Part shown: piece by piece, positions 1-7,919 of the stretch | Position numbering within the stretch: the first letter of the stretch is position 1 | Layout: every line of letters begins with the position of its first letter | Assembly (NCBI GenBank): GCA_021029095.1 | Contig: JAJOHG010000524.1 | Span: forward strand, 1 to 15,412 | From: Phellopilus nigrolimitatus | Taxonomy: Eukaryota; Basidiomycota; Agaricomycetes; Hymenochaetales; Hymenochaetaceae | DNA: 15,412 nt | Direction of reading: 5' to 3' | Position numbers and translations under genes: made by a program | The notes under the pieces: generated by a model | Told to the model about the DNA's origin: nothing | The model's database searches: none | Seen by the model: the letters and a program-made list of their open reading frames with translations, nothing else

Positions 1-101
1 TCGACTACGATATAGATTATATAAATATAGGATTTGCCGGCAAAGGTACCTAACGGCTTCCCAAAGTGTATATGATGAGCCCGCGAGAATGCGCTCCCGG
101 C

Positions 102-850
102 TCACCTGCAAATTGGATGGGGCACTGAGCGTGAGAATTGGCGCTCGTCTACAAGTGTGGCTGCACATCCTGGGGCCTGGGGGCCTGCCTGGGATAGCTT
201 AATAAACGTTGGACCGACAGGGAAGATGTTCTGATAGAAGATGCCAGCGGTTGATAACGCTCCAGCATCGTCTTCTGGGACGGTCGACAGCGCTCCATCG
301 TCACTTCGATCTCGCGAGCCAATTGTGCCAAAAATATAGGTGGGATGATTGGCAATCGACACGAATTTTGTTCTGATATGCATGTATGCGCTCAAAACGC
401 TCAAGGCAAGGCAAGGACATACTGGTTGTGGTTCGGAATATTCGTCTGCGGTTTTCCAGACTCTCGCTCCGCGATGGTCTTCTCGGTGCTATATAGATGG
501 ACATACTGCTTTTTGCACGCCGGAGGGCTTCCTCCCTCGCCGACGGGTTCCAATTTAATAGATGCTTCAACAGATCCCATCGAGACAGGAAATAGACCTG
601 TCTGCTCTGGTCTTCCGGTGTAACATTGACAGTAGCTGGGGCACATCGAGACCAGAAGCATACTGACAGGAAAGAAAGCGCCACGGAGGGGGAAAACGCA
701 CTCAACAAAAAGAGAAACCATGGTGCATAAAGGACCGGCGTACAAAAGCCAAGAATGTGTCCATTTGTTGATGCCCCATTTCTTAATCTTCAAGATCCAT
801 AGAAAAATTAAGACCCATAACGCATGGCGCACAAAGTGGTAGTTTAGCAT
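102..850 (-). CDS. Possible two-exon gene for a small membrane protein, unknown function
   Basis: I do not recognise this protein. Exon 1 runs from the ATG at 850 down to 423 and exon 2 from 372 to the stop at 102. The 50-nt intron between them (373-422) begins GTATGT and ends ATCAG. Splicing joins two different frames and gives an uninterrupted 232-residue product, which is the main support. The N-terminus has two or three hydrophobic stretches: about residues 10-20 (LWVLIFLWILK), 30-45 (WLLYAGPLCTMVSLF) and a weaker one near 55-70. The rest is polar, with an acidic patch (VPEDDAG). A membrane anchor or small multi-pass protein is inferred. An overlapping frame is open over 301-708, so coding is not certain. 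A short hydrophobic peptide starting at 1085 (MLQRSCRYWSMLAIS) follows a pyrimidine-rich stretch and could be an upstream exon, but I found no convincing donor after it. Confidence 0.35.
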
Positions 851-1231
851 TGCAAAATCCCCTTCGCTGCTCAATTACGGCGTGAGAAGACAAAGAATTC
901 GAATGTGAACTTTCACTTTCGGAACTATCTCAGATCAACACTAATGCGCAAGCTGGCTGGATAAACGTGCTACTTTCTAGTACATAAGTTGTACGCCTCT
1001 AGGAACTTTGAGCTGCCTGACCACATCTAAGAAGCACGAACGATATTGCAAGCATACTCCAATAACGACAACTTCTCTGAAGCATCGAAAACAAGAAGAT
1101 AGAAGAAGAGAAAATATAGCAAAAGAGAGGGCAGCACCCGGAAGGCAGGGTGAAAAAAAGGAATCAAGAAACCAAATCTATGCTCCAAAAAGATGAACAA
1201 AAATGTAAGTGTAGGATGATTAGTCTAAAGC
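851..1231. other. Spacer downstream of the cytochrome c peroxidase gene
   Basis: This stretch holds the 3' flank of the minus-strand peroxidase gene and probably the 5' flank of the gene to its left. Positions 1085-1200 are purine-rich on the plus strand, so pyrimidine-rich on the minus strand, which would suit a fungal core promoter for leftward transcription. The plus-strand reading frames here are short and rich in Lys, Arg and Glu, as expected from purine-rich DNA, and I do not call them genes. Confidence 0.4.
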
Positions 1232-2978
1232 CTATTTGGATTCCTGTTCACTCAGAGGTTTCAAGAGCCACGGCTCAGACGCGACCCACTGGCTCTCTGG
1301 GACACCGAGCTCGAGAAGTGTCGCAAAGGCCTTCGAGAAGCTAGCAGAAGAGAAAAAAGTGAATACGAGTTCAAGATGGCTGTTTCTTCAAAAGAACCGA
1401 TGAAGAAAGACGTAGAAATTCAGAACTCACTCCTTGAAGAACAGGTCCTGGTCTTCAGCGTATGCTTTCCCATACTTTCGGAAGCTCTTGTCCGTCGCGA
1501 GTACATAGTCTGTCGGTAACATCATGAGCGTGCCTGTCTTCTTGTCCGCCAACTGCTTCGGGCCACTCCACTTCCGCCACACCCACCTAAATAGCGTGAT
1601 TAATATATCAATCTAGTATGCGAGCCCAAGCCCAAACTAAAGTAGACAAGACGTACTTCTCGTTAAAGAGGAGCGTGTAGAAATCGTTCGTGAACGTGAT
1701 GGGCGAAAACGTCCAGGGGCCCTCGAAGCCAGAACTGTTCATAGATGAGTTGAGCAACGTACACATGCAATGACCATGAAACAAAGAACGCATAGTGATG
1801 AGTGCCTACCGATCAGTGTGACAGCGTCCTAGAGCGTGGGCGCCAGCGAGTGCTACAATTTCCTGGTCATTGAAGCTATCGGCGGGTTAACAAAATCTCG
1901 AAACCCAGTTCAAGTTAGCAACGCACCCCATACGGTAGAAAATCTAGTAGACGTTTAGTAAGAGTTTCATGAGTAAGTACTATATGTGACTAACGTTTCG
2001 CAAGTGTTCAGCGCCCTGGCTCGCATCAGGGAGGCGGCCGTCCGGAGTAGCATCCTTGGCAAAACCATCGATACGTCCCGGCCTCCAAGGGACCTTCGGG
2101 CCTGCCATTTCCTGAAAAAGCAGGAATCGACAAGACGAAGTAAATAATTTAAGGTTTGATTTGAAAAATGATGCCGCAATGCGTATTAGGCGCGTGAGAA
2201 TAGCAAAGCTTACCTGAACAGCGACCACACCGGCCAGCGTCCAAAGGTCACCGTAGCTAATCCATGGGAATTTCTCCTTGATCTTTTCCAGAACATTACG
2301 GGCGACGTTCAAGCCGTTGTTCGCGCCATGGAGGGCCTCAGGTTCAAATCGCATGGTAGCGTAGTTACTTCAAAGTCATATACTGTTAGGCATTATATTA
2401 GGCTTGATGAAATCCGTACTCACCTTCCGCCGGTCTTAGTCTCCTTGTCATAAGTACCGGAACTGTGCCAAGCGAGACGAACGAGAACAGGACCATAAGA
2501 ACCGTCTTCGGAAAAGGGTAATATTGATAGAAGATCTTCGGGTAGTAAGAAGATAAGCCTACCATCGTACTCGTCGTTCTCTTCGAGAATGGATGCAATC
2601 TCGTTGTAGACCTGAGATACTTCATCGACTTCAAACACCCAACAGGAAAATCATGATACAGACCTTTTGGTAGTCTTCCTGTGTCGGCACAAAGTTGGCC
2701 TTAACTTTGATGGCTTGACCAGCTGATTTAGCTGCGGTACCAGCCTCAGTAGACGTTCCCGAGGAGGTAGCGTAAAAGTAGTAGCCGGCGCTGGTCAGAG
2801 CGGCGCCTCCAATAGCAGCGTAGAGCCATGTATTGCTAGACTTTGGCCCAGGCGTCGGGGCGGACTCGGTTGAGTACTTGCGGAATGAAGTGCGCAAGGA
2901 CGTGCGAATTGCAGTCCTCGGGGCCGCAGTAAAAGCGGCGCGACGGGCGGGAGCACGAAGAGCAGCGAGCATGGACAT
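1232..2978 (-). CDS. CCP1: Cytochrome c peroxidase, mitochondrial (ten exons, 380 aa)
   Basis: Class I haem peroxidase that reduces hydrogen peroxide using ferrocytochrome c, normally in the mitochondrial intermembrane space. Exons, 5' to 3': 2664-2978, 2563-2611, 2424-2505, 2214-2367, 1995-2111, 1927-1943, 1810-1875, 1657-1734, 1431-1586, 1232-1340. All nine introns are GT-AG (52, 57, 56, 102, 51, 51, 75, 70, 90 nt) and all phases agree. The Arg-rich N-terminus (1-34) plus a hydrophobic segment (about 51-70) fits the two-part targeting signal of the yeast enzyme. Distal haem residues R131, W134 and H135 lie in VRLAWH. The proximal His is H258 in AGAHALG. W274 in EGPW matches the radical Trp191 of the yeast enzyme and D319 in LPTDY matches its Asp235, so all key residues are present. 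The length is close to the 361 residues of yeast Ccp1. The ATG at 2978 has A at -3 and follows a pyrimidine-rich leader. Confidence 0.96.
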
Positions 2979-3130
2979 GTTCCGTGTCTTAGCTGAGGAT
3001 GATAAGGGATGCAGGACGAGAGAGAAGAGCAAGCTTGCAAGGGCGAGACCGGACTCACTTTTAGCTTTCCCAAGACTGTCCGAGCTGTAGTAATACGCCC
3101 CACGTGACTGACTAATAATTCACGTGTTGC
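2979..3130 (-). promoter_or_regulatory. Upstream region of cytochrome c peroxidase with paired CACGTG boxes
   Basis: Reading leftward toward the peroxidase ATG, the minus strand is pyrimidine-rich at about 3019-3035, typical of fungal core promoters and leaders. Two perfect CACGTG boxes (the bHLH-type E-box/Cbf1 core) lie at 3101-3106 and 3121-3126, exactly 20 bp apart. Between them, at 3109-3115, the minus strand reads TTAGTCA, which matches the yeast Yap1 response core. No clear TATA box is seen. Use of these sites is inferred, but an oxidative-stress site fits the product. Confidence 0.5.
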
Positions 3131-3617
3131 GGGGTGAGCGAATAAGGTCAGGTAGGTTTGAAAGCATTAACAACGCGTTCCGACGTGCTTTGCTCTCCCT
3201 CTCTTTAGCAATGACATTGCGACTCGGGCAAGAGTGATCGACGTATTTGGCTTTTGCCTTTGGCTGGTACATTTTAGCGAACAATTCAGTGAAGCATCTC
3301 GTGATCGTTTCTATTCTATTTCAAAGTCACCCATGACCAGTGCAGTGCCCACGACTGCTTCTCGCAACGATGCGAAAGTTCCACTTATTTACACGCTTCG
3401 ACTGGTCCCGGCACCCCTTTCTGAAGACATGCTCACATCCTAGTCCGCTCTCGATTTGATCACGAGAAATTTTAAAATAACGTGCGCCGACAAATACGGA
3501 GACATTTCAATTTGACTGGTAAGCTCGCTTTCCAGTCTTGATTATTGCTTTTGAGGAATGAGCAACTATTTTTCCATATAAAAGCAATGCGTTTTACACC
3601 ATTGCAACACCTTTCAG
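3131..3617. other. Intergenic stretch, no supported gene
   Basis: Only short frames occur, such as 3332-3443 on the plus strand, and none shows a recognisable domain or a clear start context. A TATAAA lies at 3577-3582, only 10 bp before the ATG at 3587. That is too close for this ATG to be the start of a message driven by that box. The frame from 3587 begins with a weakly hydrophobic stretch (MRFTPLQHLSVLAALL) but does not continue into the exons that follow. Confidence 0.4.
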
Positions 3618-3947
3618 TCCTCGCGGCCCTTCTACATCAAGCTGGACGGTGCTCATCTGACTACAGAAGACAACGTCCCCTCTTAACTGTCGAGAACGAC
3701 AGCCACAGTTTTGATCTGCGAAGTAAATATCATCATCACAGTTATGTACGTCAGCAACGATAGTCTCAACGTGATCGCTGATGTCGGCCCCACTTACCAG
3801 TTGGATGGAGTTATGTGAGTTGCGCAATGATAATCGGAGAAGCGAATGCCTTACTTGTTCGTCCTGTGCAGTTATAGTCAGAACGCCGACGAATTCGCAG
3901 CATTCTTAGCCGACTCCTCTACAAGTTCGAACGCCTTCAATGCCTGA
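3618..3947 (+). CDS. Likely 3' exons of an unrecognised, possibly broken gene
   Basis: I do not recognise the product. Three segments share one frame: 3618-3648 (after a CTTTCAG acceptor), 3703-3814 and 3872-3947, ending at a TGA. The second intron (3815-3871, 57 nt) is convincing: it starts GTGAGT, ends TGTGCAG and removes an immediate stop. The first intron (3649-3702, 54 nt, GTGCTC...GACAG) is weaker but needed to remove an in-frame TAA at 3684. The C-terminal part reads as plausible protein, with segments NVIADVGPTYQLDG and YSQNADEFAAFLADSST. No upstream exons or start could be assigned; the first ATG in frame is at 3744. This could be the tail of a secreted protein, a truncated gene or chance. 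The minus strand is also open over part of this span. Confidence 0.28.
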
Positions 3948-4867
3948 CAGTACCTTTTCACCGCAAACCGCTATTCTTTAAGAGGATCCAGTGTTGTTTG
4001 TGGATGTATGCGTTTCTGTCGCCTTTATCTTCCTTCTATGGGCGTGGAGATATCGCATGGAGATCTCGCTAATCATAGAACAGCCACACACGATTCTCCT
4101 GACATGTCTGAAAAATGTCGATTTCGCCGTGGAAGCGTTATCCATTCCACTCAGGAACGTCTAAACTAAAGTTAGCAAACACAACTGCACCATAATAGGC
4201 AGTTTCAAATTTTACTATCGCAATAGCTGTCAAGCACTGCGATGAGCTTATATCAGCTGCTCCTTCATTGGACCGCAGTATCAGGTGGAAATGCATCTTT
4301 TGAATCCGGCTTTGTACTTGGCTTAGTCTTCTCTGATTACAGTGCACATGTGGATCCCAGTTATGAAGCTGCAGGCAGTTCTGGCGCTATTGCTCCTGGA
4401 GTTTCATTAAAGGGAACAGCCTCAGGTCCAGCACCCGCACCGACTAACATTGATGACTGACAGCTCTAGTGATACCCCGCGGTTGAGCTGCGCTCGTAAA
4501 TGGCACAATTACGGCGAAGATTGACTGTCTGCGTCTTGACGCATATAGAAGACGATAACGTTGATTCAATGCCTCGGCGAGGGTACGTTGCAGTCTATCT
4601 TCTTTCAGCCTACTTCTTATCCTGGGATCACTGGCGCGCTCCTTTTATTATCCCCTGGATGTGAGTTCTTTTACAACACTTCTTGTCTAAGAAAATTGTA
4701 ACAGTTGCTAAACGAACATGTATGTTATAGACATGACTACTCAATCGTCGTAGAGCTTCTACATGAGTGATACTATGGCCCCGATAAACACAATGATATA
4801 GGAAATACGCTCTAGCCAGTATACAAATACCAACTCAGAACAACGCCTCTTTCTTTAATTTTCGATT
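3948..4867. other. Intergenic or decayed stretch between two gene regions
   Basis: There is no gene I can support. One plus-strand frame (4242-4460, 72 codons) begins with a mildly hydrophobic stretch and ends in a Gly/Ala/Pro/Ser-rich tail (SGPAPAPTNIDD), which resembles linkers of secreted fungal proteins. It lacks a domain, an intron link or a good promoter. It might be a leftover of the same broken gene as the exons at 3618-3947. The 4460-4867 part is the 3' flank of the minus-strand DUF6699 gene and shows nothing else. Confidence 0.35.
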
Positions 4868-5956
4868 TCAAGTAAAATCAGCTACCCACGTCTCTGCGCT
4901 TGCCACCTCAGCTGGCAACTTCAACTTCCCTTCGAATGACCGGTCCTTGTACAGCCCACAGAATTTTGTCCGACTTCCTAGCCAGTCGACCCGGTGGACT
5001 GTCCTCGATCCTCCTTTAACCTCTCTCCTTTTGACTGCTCGCAATATCCTCATCTGCTGGCTCGTTTCATCCTCTGCAGAGCCCGTTACCGTACCGAGCT
5101 GAACGAGCATCGCCCATTCTTCCTCCCTAATAGGCCGCTGCATAGCATCGTACAGCGCTTTCCAAATGTCGAGCACTCGCACTCCGTTTAAACCTTCGTT
5201 TATTTGTATCTCGATTGGCCACGGGAAAAATGACGAAATGATGCGCATGTACGTTGCTGGGTTGCGCATCGCGGACCATTTGCGGGCAGCTATATACTGC
5301 GTGCATGGGATCTCGTCGCGCGGCATGCGGCGCACGTCATACAAGAGTGTTGTTGTGTCTTGCGCAAGGATAGGATGCAGGTCTGGATAGTTGCGCGACA
5401 AGGGCGGTGATACTGTTGACGGTCGCAATTTGACGAATAAGCGAAAAGAAAGTACTTCAAGTCGTGAAGAAACGAATGTGAGGACAAACGTACTGCTACC
5501 AGGCCACTGGCAGACACTAGGCCTGTCGGGATGGTGCTTTTTATGGAGCTCTCGCGGGTGATAGTGTGCTTGCGCGTCGCTTGAACTCCATGTTCGTTCT
5601 TCCGAAATGGAGCCAGGAGAGACTTCGTGGTTGCTGCCTGGGCCACTATTTCGAACAGGTGCGACCTGAATATCGCGCGCAGTTCCATGCTCAACCGGGA
5701 AAGACGGTGCGGGAGCTTCTGGAACATGATGCATTTGGACGGGGCCGGGATATGGCATGCGTACCACGCTGTCGGGGTGCTGCATTCCCCATTGGTTGAA
5801 TGTGTATGGGTATGGGTGTGGGTACTGGTATGGGTATTGGATGTGCCAAGGGTAGTATGGAAATACATGGGTGCCGGCAGGAAGAGACTGGGGCGGAGGC
5901 CCTGACGGAGGGTCCAAGCGGCTTGAGCGACCAGAGGAGCCTTTTGAAAAACGCAT
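4868..5956 (-). CDS. DUF6699 domain protein, intact copy (335 aa)
   Basis: The function of DUF6699 proteins is unknown; the family is large in Agaricomycetes. Exon 1 is 5494-5956 and exon 2 is 4868-5412. The 81-nt intron starts GTACGT, has a pyrimidine-rich middle and ends CAACAG. Residues 1-150 are low complexity: a Tyr/Pro-rich block at 33-51 (PYYPWHIQYPYQYPHPYPY), then Ser/His/Pro-rich sequence. The DUF6699 domain spans about 164-334. It starts with the usual NYPDLHPIL, continues through FFPWPIEI, LDIWKALYDAM and RVDWLGSRTKFCGL, and ends AETWVADF. The start at 5956 has A at -3. The intron is a multiple of three and stop-free, so an unspliced message would give 362 residues, but the inserted residues interrupt the run-up to the domain. 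A paralogue lies 8 kb away at 13747-14885. Confidence 0.85.
   Translation of the reverse strand: MRFSKGSSGRSSRLDPPSGPPPQSLPAGTHVFPYYPWHIQYPYQYPHPYPYTFNQWGMQHPDSVVRMPYPGPVQMHHVPEAPAPSFPVEHGTARDIQVAPVRNSGPGSNHEVSPGSISEERTWSSSDAQAHYHPRELHKKHHPDRPSVCQWPGSSTFVLTFVSSRLEVLSFRLFVKLRPSTVSPPLSRNYPDLHPILAQDTTTLLYDVRRMPRDEIPCTQYIAARKWSAMRNPATYMRIISSFFPWPIEIQINEGLNGVRVLDIWKALYDAMQRPIREEEWAMLVQLGTVTGSAEDETSQQMRILRAVKRREVKGGSRTVHRVDWLGSRTKFCGLYKDRSFEGKLKLPAEVASAETWVADFT
5804..5836 (-). repeat. Imperfect TACCCA-type hexamer repeat coding a Tyr-Pro tract
   Basis: Inside exon 1 of the intact DUF6699 gene the minus strand reads successive TAC CCA (or CAC CCA, TAC CAG) codon pairs. These encode residues 41-51, a run of Tyr, Pro, His and Gln. 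On the plus strand the same tract appears as GGGTATGGGTGTGGG-like sequence. It resembles telomere-type repeat only superficially, because it is short, imperfect and in frame with the gene. Confidence 0.7.
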
Positions 5957-6062
5957 AGTCAGAAAATTGGGATGCTTAAAGGGTGTTCAATGAAGAATGG
6001 ATCTGGCAATGTAGAGAAAGTACAGTATAAAGAGGACGGAAGGCTGCGGAATTTGCATATAT
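5957..6062 (-). promoter_or_regulatory. Probable core promoter of the intact DUF6699 gene
   Basis: About 70 nt upstream of the ATG at 5956 the minus strand reads CTTTATACTG (near 6025-6033), a TATA-like element followed by TACTTTCTCTACATTGCC, a pyrimidine-rich run suited to a fungal start site. An ATATATAT tract lies further up, near 6055-6062. This is inferred from position and composition only. Confidence 0.3.
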
Positions 6063-7919
6063 ATCGACATATTGTTATATGCACGTATGCGTACATAGCG
6101 TATACAGACACCTTCGAAGTCGCATAACCGCTAGGACCGTAGCTGCTGTTCACCGCATTGCAGGCGCTGCCTTCCGTGCTTCTCCTGGCAGTTTGTGGCG
6201 TTTCCTCGTGAAAGGCACTTATACAAAGTTGAAATGGGAAGGCTTTATATTTGATTTTTGGTTATGGTATGTTCCAAACACGATCCTGGTTGAACTAGGA
6301 TTAGGTAGCGGGCGTACCAATAGCCTCACTACTTTCATCTTTCAGACATTCACCAGGCTAGGGAATCGAACCCAGTACACTACTTGGGATTGGTTACCCA
6401 GAGCATCTACATATTCGGGGCACAAAGTCACCCCGGTGTACGCCAGAGAGTGTGGCAGACCCTTTCTATTAGACTTAGATGGTTGTCGACACCATTGCCC
6501 ACCGGTATTTCCAAGTTATTACCATTAGGACATCGGTGCCAGGTTAGGATTTCGGTTGGAAGGCTTTATATTTCATTGACAACGAAATAGTAGTTGAATC
6601 CACCATCATCTCTTGAAGTGATCTATTTCCCTCTTTGAAGAAAGGAGAAATAATCTAAATACAGCTGAAGCCAGATACGCGGTTTTTTGCAACGGCCAAA
6701 TTCACGATATCCTGAGCTTAGATTATCTTTATCAATATACCAATTTTGAAAATGCTAGATATAAAAGAGATGACGATTTACATGTAAAGCCATGACATAA
6801 CTCTTGCTGGCAGATGATTTACGTCGACGATCTTCATGATTTACAATTGTTCCCGAAAATCTAATCTGACAGTTGAAAACGATTAGAATTCGATCATTGC
6901 AAATGAACTTGCAGAATGAAACGTAAGTGGTATAAGTATATCGTTGCCTATAACAGCCGAAAACAGGAGCACCGAAGGAATATCATATATATTACATAAG
7001 AAAACAGGAGTTGTCAATGACTCAGTCCACGTAGCTGACACGTGTACATGACTCGAAGCTAGTCATCAGGCACCGAGGACAGCCGCGGAAGCGTGGCAAG
7101 ACGGCACCCAGGAAAGGAGAAAGACCTTCTAAATATAGTAAGTTTTCAGAATGCACGATTGATAACGAGCGACCACCTACTGAGAAGGCAACGATTATGG
7201 GCGCGAGCGAGAAAATCAGATTTGTGGTAAGAGGGACAAGGGATTGCGAAATGCTCAAAAAAGGACCAATTGCAACCAGTTTTCCGTGCTCGCGACAAGC
7301 GCATTCAACCAATCAAGTTTCAAGTATCATTGAAAGCTGGATATAACATTTTCGTAGAGATACGAGATATTGTTATACGAGGGTCAAGACGTAGCACGAC
7401 GTTGGGTCATTCAGAGATCGTGAACTACAGTTACATTTTGCAAGGAAGCGAAAGCGACAAGGAATACATACATAGGGGTCACCAAGCCTTGATGACTGGG
7501 ACCACGAACAAAACTGTGAGTCAGGAATATTAATAAGTACAAGGGGTCAAGTGGGTCGGCTAAGGAAGATGATGGGGTGGTTGTGACTCCGCGTTACATA
7601 AAGACAAGTTAAAACCAAAATGTCGTCTTGGAGTGGTCAACACATTTGCAGACGAGAGGGAGACAAGCGAAAAGCAGTGGATGGAACTTGTCCGAAGCGG
7701 AACAGCTGGAAGCAGTTGCGGCGCACGGAACGGCGATCCGGGGTAACAGGTGACATTTACCCGTGGGCAAAATTGGCGCACAGACCAGTGCGAGGTCATA
7801 GATTCGCTTCCGTAGGACGCGAACGACGTGCGGCGTCGGCTCAGTCGACATTTGCGCAGACGAGCAGCGGAGTAGCAGGGGTGTTAAAAAAGGATCCTGC
7901 GCAGCAGGCGCGTCGCGAA
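6063..7919. other. Intergenic stretch without a supported gene
   Basis: Several frames are open, the longest being 6079-6528 on the plus strand (149 codons), 7022-7312 on the minus strand and 7270-7533 on the plus strand. The last two overlap on opposite strands. None shows a domain, a consistent intron link or a good start. The span includes a 16-bp direct repeat bracketing about 305 bp, a lone tRNA B-box-like sequence near 6361-6374 on the minus strand, and an AT-rich part at 6580-7000. The 7560-7919 end is the 3' flank of the minus-strand Pro/Ser-rich gene. Its minus strand stays open to 7609 in another frame, so a further 3' exon of that gene is possible but not shown. Confidence 0.4.
6237..6573. 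repeat. 16-bp direct repeats flanking about 305 bp
   Basis: GGAAGGCTTTATATTT occurs at 6237-6252 and again, identically, at 6558-6573. The length and perfect match are more than expected by chance in so short a span. Such repeats can be target-site duplications around an inserted short element. The enclosed 305 bp include a minus-strand GGTTCGATTCC, the tRNA B-box consensus found in tRNA-derived SINEs, but I see no matching A-box and no A-rich tail. Element status is inference. Confidence 0.45.

Noticed and set aside
1008..1196. Lys/Arg-rich plus-strand frame
   Set aside because: It is explained by purine-rich DNA in the flank of the peroxidase gene, with no start context or homology.
5800..5850. 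Telomere-like GGGTATGGGTGTGGG sequence
   Set aside because: It is a short imperfect tract that is in frame with, and explained by, Tyr-Pro codons of the minus-strand DUF6699 gene.
5290..5868. 192-codon minus-strand frame with a Thr-His repeat
   Set aside because: It overlaps the DUF6699 gene on the same strand in another frame; its His-Thr run is the shifted reading of the Tyr-Pro tract.
6351..6420. Possible tRNA gene on the minus strand around GGGTTCGATTCCC
   Set aside because: The T-stem has only three pairs and no acceptor, D-arm or anticodon arm can be folded around it.
6079..6528. 149-codon plus-strand frame
   Set aside because: There is no domain or signal, it runs through the 16-bp repeat, and its tRNA-like part argues against coding.
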